Assembly (NCBI GenBank): GCA_004009845.1
Contig: RMBW01000117.1
Location: 36,917-100,916 of the forward strand
Reading direction: 5' to 3'
DNA from: Davidsoniella eucalypti
Lineage: Eukaryota; Ascomycota; Sordariomycetes; Microascales; Ceratocystidaceae
DNA: 64,000 bases
In this document: positions 35,791-47,567 of the stretch, in pieces
How the letters are laid out: every line of letters starts with the position of its first letter
Position numbering within the stretch: the first letter of the stretch is position 1
Notes under the pieces: generated by a model
What the model was told of the DNA's origin: nothing
The model's database searches: none
The model's input: only the letters and a program-made list of their open reading frames with translations
Translations under genes and position numbers: made by a program

Positions 35791-37470
35791 ATGGCTGCCA
35801 ACCCGGGCGAAGAGAACGTGGCGACATTGTAAGTAGCCTCTCTCCTACAGCATATGGAACTACCCAACTGCCCATTACAAGCTTTGATTGCTTGCCATCT
35901 TCCTGCATGAAGATATTCCTGGGGGCGGCCTGCTTTGGCGGCCTCTCACCATCTTACCAGACATTTGGCTGTGCTATCTATCTGCCCATCCATTGCGGAC
36001 TTGCAGAAACGAATGGATTCGAGCTCTGGTGACTTTTCGATACATCGGAAATGATGCCTGCTAGGACTATTACCGTATACTAACTTTCTGGTCTCTAGGT
36101 TCGGCGACATCCATTACTATTATGGCGACCCAACAGCAAAGCCTTGCCATCATCGCTTTGATAAGGGTTCGTATGTATATCTTTTCGAAAATGCATATGC
36201 CCGCCGTGCCCGCATTGAGATTGCCAATGATGTAGGCAGTGATGATCAAGATGCCTTTGATGGCCGTAAGATATCACCCGTTTATTGCCTAGTTTTGATG
36301 GAAGTTGGTATCTAACATGCTGTCGTAGATCTGGACCAAACACATGTCAGCTACTCGTATCGTCACAGCTGCATGGTTACTCTGATTGTTGGTGATGTGG
36401 TAAATAATCAGGAGTGGCATCTTCCAACATATGACCCACGCAATGAGAACAAGTATCACTATAAGCTGCACTCTTTGGATATCTACTTTTGGTCACAGAA
36501 TGATGCCCTGCAATTCCTTAACAACATCCGTCGTATTCTACCTGCCTCTCAGATCGACGTACAGGACGAGCCAGGGACATCTTCTGTGGCTATGAGTCCC
36601 ATAGTTCAACAGTTGGAGAACACGGTCATCTCGGATCCTGTTTACAATGCTCCATCTGTGCTCCCAGGTCCGCCTCCCGGAGCACCTCCAGGTCCCGGAT
36701 CTATTGGCGCGCCTTCAATTGTAGCGACTTCCCCCGCGACATCGTTTGCTCCCGCTGATTCACAGCCGGCTTTTGTTCCCATGGCGTATAATCCGGCTGC
36801 TCCTGCGGCACCCGAGCAGCACCATGTACGGGAAAAAACACCTCCACCGGAGGAAGATGAACATATCCAGGGACAAATCGCCAACCCTCTGGCGGCGGCT
36901 ATGGCTGTTGACTACCAGCAGAGTCCATTCACTCCGGGTTTCCGACTTCCAGTTGGCCACCCGGCTGCTAATGGTCTAGCTAGTCCTAGATTCCCGGCGG
37001 CAGGTGCAACCAACTTTGCTCCTCCTCCTTTGCAGCCTGCTGTTTCTAGAACCACTGTGGTGCCGAATAGTCCTTATATCTCTATTCCTCCGCCACCACC
37101 ACCATCGGCCGTGATGCCACCAGCTGTTAGTGGCCAACAACAGGCCCAGGCAGGCTATAACCCGGCGGTTGCGACTGCGACTCCGCAGAACATTTATGGC
37201 TTTAATAACGAACCGCAGCCAAACCTAGCTTACAAGATCGATACTTCGCACGTAGCTACTACTCCAGCACCACTGGCATCGCCGCCGCTGTCAGCTGATT
37301 ATTCCATTCACCATCAAGTTTACCAGTCTCAAGTTGCCTCGCCCAAGCCTGCGCCTGCGCCTCAGCCCAAAACGCCTGGTCAACAAGGGAGCAAACTGGA
37401 AGAGAGAACGGCTCGTCTGGAGAAAGGAGTTTCTGGAATGCTACGGAAGTTTGAGAAGAAATTTGGGTAA
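35791..37470 (+). CDS. conserved fungal protein with Pro-rich C-terminal half
   Basis: Exons 35791-35828, 36099-36265 and 36329-37470, 448 residues. The first 38-nt exon encodes MAANPGEENVAT; the 270-nt intron 1 is one of the longest here. Residues 14-150 form a compact, conserved-looking domain (FGDIHYYYGDPTAKPCHHRFDKGSYVYLFENA, read across several blocks; then SYSYRHSCMVTLIVGD and YKLHSLDIYFWSQNDALQFL). The rest is Pro/Ala/Gln-rich, with a block FVPMAYNPAAPAAPEQHHVREKTPPPEEDEH and a basic coiled tail (LEERTARLEKGVSGMLRKFEKKFG). This architecture occurs in ascomycete hypothetical proteins; I know no function. No signal peptide or membrane segment. Confidence 0.85.
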
Positions 37471-40400
37471 AACCTCTAGTTGTAGATTGGGCCTTGACAT
37501 GCAATCGATAGTATAATGTGTCTAGTTGGAAAGTAGATAAACGTAGCGATACTTTAACAGCAGAAGGGGTTTTTTGGGGTTTTTTTTTGTGAGGAGGGTT
37601 AGCAGCAGCTAGTGGTACTTTTGTATTAATGCACGAATATATATTTTTGCGAGAAACAATATTAACCGTATTTTGTGATGTAAAATGCAATGTTCTCCCC
37701 TGCTATGATGGATGGCGGGGACATATCTATCGTGCGAACGGTATGCATACATACAGATTATGTAAATATCAGTACATATGGTAACGCTTATTGGCAATAG
37801 TGTCGAGGCTTGGTTTACTGCCAAGTCTTGTTTCTTCACTAACGTGTTCGCGGCGCAGCTCAAGCTAGTTGTTTACATGACTAGACTAGGCATTCCAGAG
37901 GCTAGTAGTCCATTGGATCTGAGATAAGGATTAAGGCTTTTCATTTTTGTTTTCTACAGGCCAAGGTAAAGCTAAAGCAAAATGAAAGTACAGCGCATTT
38001 TTGGTACGTCAGGCTCCAATCATAGGCAGGATGAAGGCCAGTCTGCGGGTAGGATCAGCCCTTTGTAAGACGCTTCTAATGCCAAAACGCTAATATTTCA
38101 ATGGTAGTCTAGTTATAGAGGGGTATACTACACCTCTTTATAGGCTCTATGTGCTGTAAAGAATCCATAGACAGATCTTCTCGTCTTTGCTAGTGAACTG
38201 GACATTGGAGACTACTACATACGTACTGTATCCCCAAGTTGGGAAAATCTACAAATCTACAACTGCAAGCTTTGGCGGCTGCCTAGACTCGTATATGTAT
38301 GTTGCTGCACGCCAAAAGCCCACTATGGCGGTGAAGTGCTACTTATACTACCTTTGATTACATAGTATGTAGCACGTGCTACAGCGCAATTCTATACGAA
38401 GTTTATCACGATGATGAGAAAGGGGTAAGTAAGCAAGAGGGAAGAGGAAAAATCATGTAAAAATGGTAGCCTGATATGCCTGCTTACTAATATCGCTATA
38501 GGCTCAATCCTATACACAACAACCTATATTAGTCGCTCTATACAATAATTTTAGTAGTAGCGGTCGAATAAGCAGTCAAGTTTAATTCACGACTGGCTAG
38601 TTTTACAATTTGTTTGTAGACATCTACACCTTCTTTGGTTTGGTAGGTGTTTCCATGGATCAAACGACCGCAGCACACGACTTGGCTAGATAGACATAAC
38701 TACATAGTTGTGACTGCAGTCAAATTGGAATTAACCAGGTCGGCATAAATGAAGCTAGCTAGGGGTTATGCCGCTAAGGGTCTATCGCTACATGATTGCC
38801 CAACCCCATTATACCCCTGCTGGACCTGCTTACTTTTTGCATTGTAATTGTTATCCTGTCTCCAAGCTTATTTCCAGTCCATGAAAACATAGCAAAGGCC
38901 CTAGATCTTCCTTATTTTTATTCACCTTCTTCTTATTCGCTCTTGACAGATGAATTGCAGATGATGGACTGTGAGGGGGAAGAAGCTGTTTGTCACTTGG
39001 GTATGACAGGCCACTGATCTCCTCTTGTCTCGTACCTGTCCCTCCCTAGTCTTTTAGCATATCCTTAAATCCCTGGTAGTGTTATTTATACAATGTGCAC
39101 GTATTGTAGTGAGTGCGACCACCCAGAGAAGAATAGAAAAAAAGGACTAGTTCCCGATAAGAAAAGCTTCGCGTATGTGCTCGGGAGTTCCATCAATCCG
39201 TTCATCAAGGTCCGGCCTCACAAACGTACAGAGCTATATCCGTGATTTAGACATTTGCACGTTTGCCCTCTAGCGTGCACAAGTGACGCCTGGGTAGAAG
39301 TCGGCTTTAACCGCCTGGTCGACTGGCGTGTTCTACGGTCCGAGCATCAGTTTTTTTCCTCCCAAATCGGTCAACAGCCGTGTCAACTCTGAGTGTCCCT
39401 ACTCTTTCGCAACTAGTTGTGCATCTGTATAAATTCGCTTCAGGCTGGCCTGTGCGCTGTGGTCGACCTTGTTTCCTAGAATTAGTGTTTCTGTTAGTAG
39501 TGGATTCGCCCAAGTATAGTCGGCTAGACAACTTTGTGCTGGCTTTTGTCTTTTGTACTAAAAAGCCCTTGCCCAACGAACAACCTAGCAACCGCCTCTA
39601 CAACTAGTATTAGGCTATGACAAGGAACACGAGCCCCAACTCATGCCTGCCAGCCAGCCATCCCAGGCCAAGCCCGGCTCACGAAGCGACACCTGAATAT
39701 ACATTAGCAGCGTTAGTAGAGCAAGCAGGCCTGGAAGGAACACTGCAGCTGAGCTCTAGAACGCTGCCTTTGGCAATTAGAGTAACAATGTCAACAGGAG
39801 AGAGACCTTATGTGCGTTTGCATTGAAGACACAGACGTCTGGAGTATTATCGAGTGCCCATTATCACCACGAACAGAGTAATAACCTCCGGACCAGCCAT
39901 CTGGTACCCGGGCTCCTTTCTGTTGCTATCTTTATGGCCTGCGATCGCCATTTTGTCGACGCTCGCTTCTTTATCAGCGGTCAGGGCTTTAAGAGGCCGA
40001 ACCAAATATCACCACGTCATTCCCCTCGTCGTCGTCGTCGTCGTTCTTCTCTTCTATTCTTCTCTTCTTCTATCTTTTGCTTCCTTTCCCTTTTTTCGGG
40101 AGGCGCGCATCCACTCTAGGCATCTGCCAAAAACACCGAAAAAGCCATCTCTGCCATATCTAGCCCACCTGCCGTGCGTCAGTTCATTCATCAACTGCTC
40201 GAGTTGCTGACTACGCATGCATATTATTCGGGCAACTTCCGTAATTTACATCGCACAGAAGTTCTCTGCACCCGCACAGCCCATCGTCGTCTCTCGATCA
40301 TCTTGACAATAGCCATTGTTGTTGATTTCTCTTACTACCGCCAGCCATCTAACGACAGCTCTTGACCGAGTCGTTTCGCTACGATTACCGCCCTATCGAC

Positions 40401-41094
40401 TGTCCAATTCTCGTTGGCCTCTCTCTGGGCCATAGCCATAATTCAAATTTGCTTGGCTGCAATCAGCCTCCTCTCTCTCACTATCATCGCCCTAATTGTC
40501 CATCTGACCTACGCCCAGTTGCCGTTGTTTTGGCTGCTTCTGTCTTTGCTCCAAAAAAAAGAAACACAACAAAATAAAATAGAATCCCACCACCTGCATA
40601 CAACACGCCTAGGCCTTTCTGCAACTAAGACAACCTAGTGCTCATAGCAGGCCACCAGCCGCTAGAACTCTTGTTGAAGCTACCAGAGTCTTTCTACTAA
40701 CGCCATCTTCGTCATCGCCCTGTTGGAAGCTATTGACCGCCTGCAATCTATTTGCTCTCGCCTTGTTCTACCAAGCAAACACAACAGAAGCTTTCTAGCC
40801 TGAGAAAACCGGATGAAACCAGGCCTTCACGTTTGCCTTGTCCGTCCACGATTGATACACAGTTGTATCCTAGAAGAGCTCAACCCATCAGCTCATGTCC
40901 GACTTTGTCGCTATATATATCTCCCCTTTGGTCGTATAACCGCATTTCCGATCTTCCTCGCACTCAACTGCCGGTACTTCCGTGGCCTTAAAGCCTGCAA
41001 CGGCCCATTGCAGCTCTGATATAGCAGCACAACTCTTTTCTATACAATAGCAAGCTCTGTACTAGGCTGAACCGCCGATGAACAAAGTGCCGAG
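37471..41094. other. gene-free stretch
   Basis: About 3.6 kb. Left part AT-rich; right part (39900-41094) is C/T-rich with a CGT triplet repeat at about 40026-40044 and is probably the leader of the next gene. Several open frames of 60-118 codons overlap each other in all frames here and none has recognisable content. Confidence 0.4.
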
Positions 41095-42711
41095 ATGTAT
41101 CTCCAGCCTGCTCAAAAGATCCGGTCCGACCTTCTGAAAAAGTCGGATGTCGCGCCGCTTCAGCTCTCGCACCTGGTGCGCCGGAAAACAGTCGGTACCA
41201 ATGTTGCCATGATAGTAGGATGCCACTTATACTACCTGTCCCGTCTCCCGTTCTCTACTAGCTAACACAAGTCGCTTCACAGGTAGGATTTGCCGTCGTG
41301 GCATTAGTATTGTTCTCGACATCTGTATTCTGCTTCATGCGTGATCGCCGCATGAAGCGAGCCAGTAAAACAAAGTAAGTATTCGCTTTACACGCCTAAT
41401 CGACGCCCCGAACTAACAAGAATGTTCCGTCCCCCCGAAAGATATCAGCAAGCCCCGCTGTCAGACCCTTCCGAACCCACACGTCCGACCATCACGCCTA
41501 TGGCGTCAACTGGAGGTGGAGGGCCTGTCACATCCACGTTACAAGTTGCCAACGCTACCGTCGACCGTACAACATCCGTCCGCTCCATTATGACCCTGCC
41601 TGCCTATCGCCCCAAGGCTTCTGATGAAGAGCGTGTTATTGGTAGGGAAGGTGAGCGTGATGGAGTCGATGTTGTTGTCGAAATGCCCTCGAACCAGGAG
41701 GTTGAGAGGTTACGCGAATCCGAGATGGAGTCTCTTTACCAAATCCGGCTAGCCCGTCGCCTTGAGATTCAAGAACAGGGCGAACGCCGGCGCCTGCGTC
41801 ACGAAGCCCGCGAAAACCACGACCAGGAAACTCTCCGCAGACTCCGCGCTGAGCGTATCGCTGCCTCGGAACGTAATCTAGTTGCTGCTCTTCGTGAGGA
41901 ACACGATCGAATCAAGGCGCAAAGAACCAAGGCTGTTCCTAGTGTTGCTTATGCACAAGTTGGTGTCGCTAGACACGATGGTACTAGAGTTCGGGGCAAT
42001 AGTATGGAAAGTGAAAGAGTCGGTTTGCTAGAAGATGCGGCCAGCATTACACAATCTATCCAGACCCCGACGCTTGTGCGGAACCGTAGCAGCTCCGTAT
42101 TAAGTGTTGAAAGCGATTCTAGTGCCCACGGCCATAGACCTCGCTCCAACTCACATACGTCACAAACCGGTACTAATACTGGTTCCGGTGTTAGTGCTAG
42201 CGGCTGTGTTGTCCCCAACACCCCTCGAAGCAGCATCACAGTGACTGGCAACCGTCGTGCGTCACATGCCGGTTCCCTTCAACCTGCGCCTCCAGAGTAT
42301 GAAGATATCCCATTGACAACAACAACTACACATCAATCTACGACTACTACAAACTCTATTATCCCAACCGAGCCCCCGCCAATATACGACAACACTCGGT
42401 CACCTACTCTGGATATCACACCAGTACCAGAATCTCCGTATATGACTTCACATCAACCGGCTAATAGAAGCTCTATGCCACCTACCATAAATCTGGTGAG
42501 AGCAGACGCCGGCGAGAGTTCATTTACTATGAACACATCTTCAACCGCACTAGCGGCTGAGATTGATAGACGTCCGAGTCTGCCTTTCCGCTTACCAAGC
42601 TTGCGACTTTCTGATGTTCCTCAGATTGTAGTTGAGCCATCACCGACAGATCTACGACGCCAATCAATCGCAGCAATCCCATCACGCAGACATGACGGGT
42701 CTCCATCATGA
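41095..42711 (+). CDS. single-pass membrane protein, conserved in fungi, unknown function
   Basis: Proposed exons 41095-41214, 41283-41374 and 41442-42711, 493 residues. A membrane helix (about residues 35-59, TNVAMIVGFAVVALVLFSTS) is assembled across the first intron and followed by a basic stop-transfer RDRRMKRASK. Next comes a block seen in fungal hypothetical proteins: ERVIGREGERDGVDVVVEMP and a long Arg/Glu coiled region (ESLYQIRLARRLEIQEQGE and onward). The C-terminal 250 residues are Ser/Thr/Pro-rich. Intron 2 has two in-frame acceptors; that at 41420 would give only a 46-nt intron with the branch site 2 nt away, so 41441 (67 nt) is preferred, dropping seven residues (MFRPPER). No enzyme motif was found. 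Confidence 0.8.
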
Positions 42712-45700
42712 GTGTCTCTGACAAATCAATGACAGCTTGAGTTGTTCATGGCGTTGTATACTACAATCTATGAATTGGATCAAGGTTGTTTCTGCTGTAA
42801 ATTCAGCGTTGTTGATATAGTCTGAGCGTTTCAAAACAAAACAAAGTTGGCTCTTATCAGCTGCTACATATGTATCTTTTCGAATATGGAGAGATATATC
42901 GCCTAAATTATAACGTTTTCTTTATATTCCCGTCTTGTCTACCTATCACTGATATGGATGGTAAAACTGCTATCATTTTCAGCTCTTTTTTGAAGCCTTA
43001 TTGTTTTTTTTCTTCTTTTCGGGGGGGAGGGGGCTTCTTTTTACAAAAACTATATACATGCTATTTTATGACGGGACATTTACGAGGAGTTTTCGGGTTC
43101 AAGAGCATATATGATGATGTCAATGGTGCTTTTTTCACACCTATGTCATTAGTTGATACATGACTTTACAATCATTTCTATACCATTTACCTTACTTCTA
43201 TTGACATTACTTCTACTTTTCTTTCTTTGGGTTTGACATTGTAATCATAGGGTTGGTATCGTGTATCTGTGTCTAACTATAGTCAGATGATGGCGTGACT
43301 TTAGGTTTGTCAAGGTTTAAGTGTATGAAATCAAAGAGCGTCATCGTGTTTGAAGCACCTCGGCACGTCATAAGCTCAAGAATTCGGCTAACAGCCTTTG
43401 TAAGTTTCATTAGTTGTTCTAATTTATAGGATATATAATAATCTGATGGAGTTGTAGGAGCTTGGGTTTGGGTTTGGGTTTGGAACATCAAGTACAATGG
43501 ACTACATATCGTATAACTATGTTAGTACAGTATGTTTCGAAATATACATAATGCTTGATACCTTGTAATCACATTTGACAATTACATCTACCAGTAGTTT
43601 TTTTTTTTTCCTTGGAACTCCACGTGACTTTCTGCCTTTGTCTTTCCTTTCCTTAGTTTTGACAAAGTTTTACCTTGGGTCTTACAAAATTCATGAGAAG
43701 AGCTGATTTAACAAGCTAACAGAAAAAAGGGGATGATAACTTGTCAACTCGGCAGATAAATTATGCAATTGTTCTCAAACACAGAGCCTCAAGTCCAAAT
43801 ACAAATAGTCTGTCAGACTTGATCTGTCATAAACAACAACTTGTGATTGTTGGCCATTTGGTCTGACAATATACATCGCTACTCTCTAGCTCACAATTTA
43901 TCTGCCGTTCTACGGGCCGTGACATCGCGACAGGCTTGCCTTCGGAAACGCCTATTCTTGGCACCCACAAATCTGTAGGGCTATATAGAAGAGTTTGAGA
44001 AGTAGATAGCCGAGTATAAGGCCACCAAAGAAGCACTTGTCGCTGTAAAATAACTGCCGTGGTGAAATGGACGGGCTTGGATTCCTCACAATGACGCGGC
44101 ACCGTATAATGCTCTCTCGTGATCTGTATGATATGGCTATATCATTGTTTGGTTGAACATTTAGCAACCCTAGCCACTGCCAGGTTGGAGCATAGATATG
44201 CAAATGCTGTACCGAGCAACACTGTCACAACTATTCTATCCTTTCGGCCTTATCGGCTTTCACCTCCAAGTAGTGCTGGCTAAGAAAGACAGATGGAGTA
44301 AGACGTAGAGTCACATTCGTCAACAAAATATATTGAAATAAATAAATAAAAACCCCCGAAATCATAGGCGGAATTCCGTCTTCCCCCCACCTTACCTTTA
44401 GAATAAGCAACTAGCTGTGTAAGCAGATCAGCAATACAAATAAATAAACTGTGTTGCAAAAAAGGCGAGAACAAGAGCCAATATCAGTCCACATGTCAGT
44501 TTTGGTGAGATTTTAGTCATAGGCTAACGGATAGGCTATCCCTATACTGACTTTCGGGAAGCTTCCCGGCAATTCGTAGACCCTTCTAAGCGCTCTTCAT
44601 CATTTTCTTATGTCGTCGTCGGTTGGTTGAAGAAACATCTCTCCACAAGGCCATTGTTCTATATTCGTTTCGGGGCGGCTCTCCGATAGTATCACCTGAG
44701 CCTTGAAAGCTACATGTACACACGCCAAGAGTCACAGTAGCAATAGAAGCTGTCATGGTGGTACCGTTCTATTTCTAATACCGCGACACCACCATCACGA
44801 ACAGTCTGAGGAGGGCTCGAGAAGGCGTATCCTTATATGAGACAGGAAATGCACTGCAAAGACAAACGAGCCGGCTACACCAAAAAGCCACAAGATGGTA
44901 TGTTCATAATGTAGACAATCCTGGGCAATACAATCAGCGCTGAGATTATGACACGATCGGCTGCTGGTATCTCTCTTCACCAAAAACCCGACAGACATGG
45001 CCATGTACTATCAGATGCCACTTGATAAATCCCTAGTGAAGACAAAGAACAAAAGAGACTTACACACGAAACGGGCAATCAACAGCCGTAATTCAGCAGT
45101 GTTTTGATTTCCAGACTAGGCGAAGCTGGCACTGTCTTCCAGAATCCCAGCTCATTGTACGGCAATCGAGGACGGCAGTTGAGAACGGCAAATATCGCCG
45201 GTTTTTTTTTTATGTCAGGCCAAGCTTCAGCGTAGATCTTCCATGGCCAAACTAACACTGTAGGGGCTCTGTAGAAGAAGACAACGCCTCCCTTGGACTT
45301 CTTTAGCCTAGCCAGGTAGTAATTACGTTCCGTGCGTTAACTTTACATCTGTCATAAGCCCTTTTTGTTCCCCTTAGTCTGTGAAATGTCTGTGTGGATA
45401 CCGATTCTTGGGTACTGAAAGATGTGACAGCACGTCAAGAAGATCTAGCGTCATTATTTGTTTCTGGTCTCCAGTCTTAGTAGGCAGAAAGCGCTCTTTC
45501 GAGGTTCTATAGCCCATACTCTTCGCTCCTCCTTGTTCCTCTTGTTCCTTTTGTTTACATTGACACCTTGATATCACAGCATAATAGCCGACCTTGTTAC
45601 TATACCACCCTAGATATACCTGTCTTTTTTTCTTTTCTTCCCGATACCTATTCAGATCCTTGTGCGCTCTTGGCTTGTTCGTTCCACGGCAATCTCATCC

Positions 45701-46112
45701 GGGCTCGAGGAACTTACCCAGACTACATATAGTCTGTCTCCTCTTGCCCTCTTGCCCTCTCGTTTTGTCGACTTGTCTTCTTGGCCATACTCCCCAACCC
45801 TCCATAGATATACATCTTCTTTCATAATAGACTTGCTTAAAGCGGCATACACTTTTCTTATACCTCTCTTCCATGCTATATATGGTAGAATACCCGTTAT
45901 CACTTGACTTTACCCTCTTGTTCCTACTTATCTTAGGCCTTTCCTTTGTCTATCACCTGTACCTCCCACCCCTCATCGGTTGTCCTTGAGTTAGTCACAT
46001 GCTACAATAAACAAATGCTATCTTATAACAAGAGCTACGCGACTCAACATCTCGTGGTGCTCACAGCAGCAGCTCTGCAACATCGCAGGCGTATCTAACT
46101 ACAACGCACGCA
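42712..46112. other. gene-free stretch
   Basis: About 3.4 kb. Holds a short GGGTTT repeat (about 43466-43485) and T runs near 43598 and 45203. The last 500 bp (45600-46112) are C/T-rich, the likely leader of the transporter gene. No gene supported. Confidence 0.4.
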
Positions 46113-47567
46113 ATGGTTCACTCCATGACTGAAAAGACGCATTCCAGCGACCATGATTCGCTCGGCCCTGGCAAGCCTGGTCTTGCTTCCACTCGTAACA
46201 TTCACGCCTATGACATCCCACAGTCCCATGTAGCTGCCGAAGTCGTGCCTGGGTCTTCTGCTATACCCGACATCGAAATCGCTTCTGGCTCAGATTCTGA
46301 AGGCGAGCCTATCGAGCGCTGGATCAGTCGCCGCTCTAGCCATAGAGTTGCCGATCCCGTGCCAGATGGTGGCTTCGAAGCATGGTTCCAGGTGTTTGCC
46401 TCGTGGGTTATTTTGGCCGATACATGGGGTGTCATCAACTGCTATGGTGTGTACCAGACCTTTTATCTGGAGGGCACGCTGTTTACGCGCACATCATCAG
46501 AGCTGGCGTGGGTTGGCTCGATCCAGTCAGCGTTGTTGCTGATTATCGGTAGTGTTGTCGGACCTCTGTACGACGCTGGATACTTCCGCATCATGATGTG
46601 GACTGGAGTCTTCCTTATTGTCCTTGGCCAATTCATGGTTTCACTGTGCCACGAGTACTGGCAAATCATGTTGGCCCAAGGTCTGTGTATTGGTCTTGGC
46701 TGTGGCCTGACATTTCTACCATCGACTGCTATTCTCAGCCAGTATTTCGACAAGCATCTCGGTCTTGCCATTGGAATCAGTGCTACTGGCTCGCCCGTGG
46801 CCGGCATCATCTTCCCTATCATGTTTGGCCATCTTCAACCCAAAATTGGCTTTGCCTGGGCTACTCGTGCCATTGCCCTTGTTGTGCTAGTCCTCTCGAT
46901 CATTCCCATCATCTTCATGCGCACTCGTGCCCCGTCTGTCAAGCGCCGCCGTGATACGAAGCTCCTCACTGATATATTCCAAGATGTGCCCTTCCTACTT
47001 GCTACCTTCGGCCTAGCCACCATCTTCATGGCCATGTATATACCGTATTTTTACATACAGTCATACTCGATCGATAAGGGCTTCACGACCTCCAGCTTTT
47101 CCCCATACCTTATCACGATCGTCAGTGCTGGCAGTATCCCTGGTCGTATCATTCCCAACTACATCGGCGACAAGGCTGGGCCTCTAAATATGCTGATCAC
47201 CATGGCCCTGATGGCCTTTATCTTGGCCTTCTCATGGATGTCCATCACTACACTAGGAAGTATGATTGCTTTTGCTCTGCTATACGGTGTAGCTTCTGGT
47301 GCCATTGTCAGTGGCTCTGCTTCTACTATTGTTTCTCTTTCGCCCGAAATCGGAGTCGTCGGCACTCGGATGGGCTTCATGTACACTTTTGCCGGTTTCG
47401 GTACTCTAATCGGTCCTCCCGTTGCCGGTGCCATCATCGGAGATAGCGGCTCCCGCGAGTGGATTGGCGGTATTGCTTTTGTCGGAGCCAGCTTGTTGTC
47501 TGGCTGGAGTCTGCTTCTTCTTTCTCGCTTCCTTCACTACAAGCGCACCAAGAGACTTGCTGTTTAA
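46113..47567 (+). CDS. MFS transporter, monocarboxylate-transporter-like
   Basis: 484 residues, no intron. About 85 hydrophilic N-terminal residues precede the MCT signature PDGGFEAWFQVFASW that opens helix 1; twelve hydrophobic helices follow, with a basic central loop (RTRAPSVKRRRDTK) between helices 6 and 7, and a short basic C-tail. Substrate cannot be told from sequence: fungal members of this group move monocarboxylates, riboflavin or other small molecules, and many are unassigned. It is not next to any secondary-metabolite gene, so a cluster role is not indicated. An ATG four codons downstream of the first is also possible as start. A plasma-membrane location is likely. Confidence 0.9.
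   Translation: MVHSMTEKTHSSDHDSLGPGKPGLASTRNIHAYDIPQSHVAAEVVPGSSAIPDIEIASGSDSEGEPIERWISRRSSHRVADPVPDGGFEAWFQVFASWVILADTWGVINCYGVYQTFYLEGTLFTRTSSELAWVGSIQSALLLIIGSVVGPLYDAGYFRIMMWTGVFLIVLGQFMVSLCHEYWQIMLAQGLCIGLGCGLTFLPSTAILSQYFDKHLGLAIGISATGSPVAGIIFPIMFGHLQPKIGFAWATRAIALVVLVLSIIPIIFMRTRAPSVKRRRDTKLLTDIFQDVPFLLATFGLATIFMAMYIPYFYIQSYSIDKGFTTSSFSPYLITIVSAGSIPGRIIPNYIGDKAGPLNMLITMALMAFILAFSWMSITTLGSMIAFALLYGVASGAIVSGSASTIVSLSPEIGVVGTRMGFMYTFAGFGTLIGPPVAGAIIGDSGSREWIGGIAFVGASLLSGWSLLLLSRFLHYKRTKRLAV

Noticed and set aside
43466..43485. Telomere-like GGGTTT repeats
   Set aside because: Only about three units and not the TTAGGG repeat usual in filamentous fungi; treated as a microsatellite.
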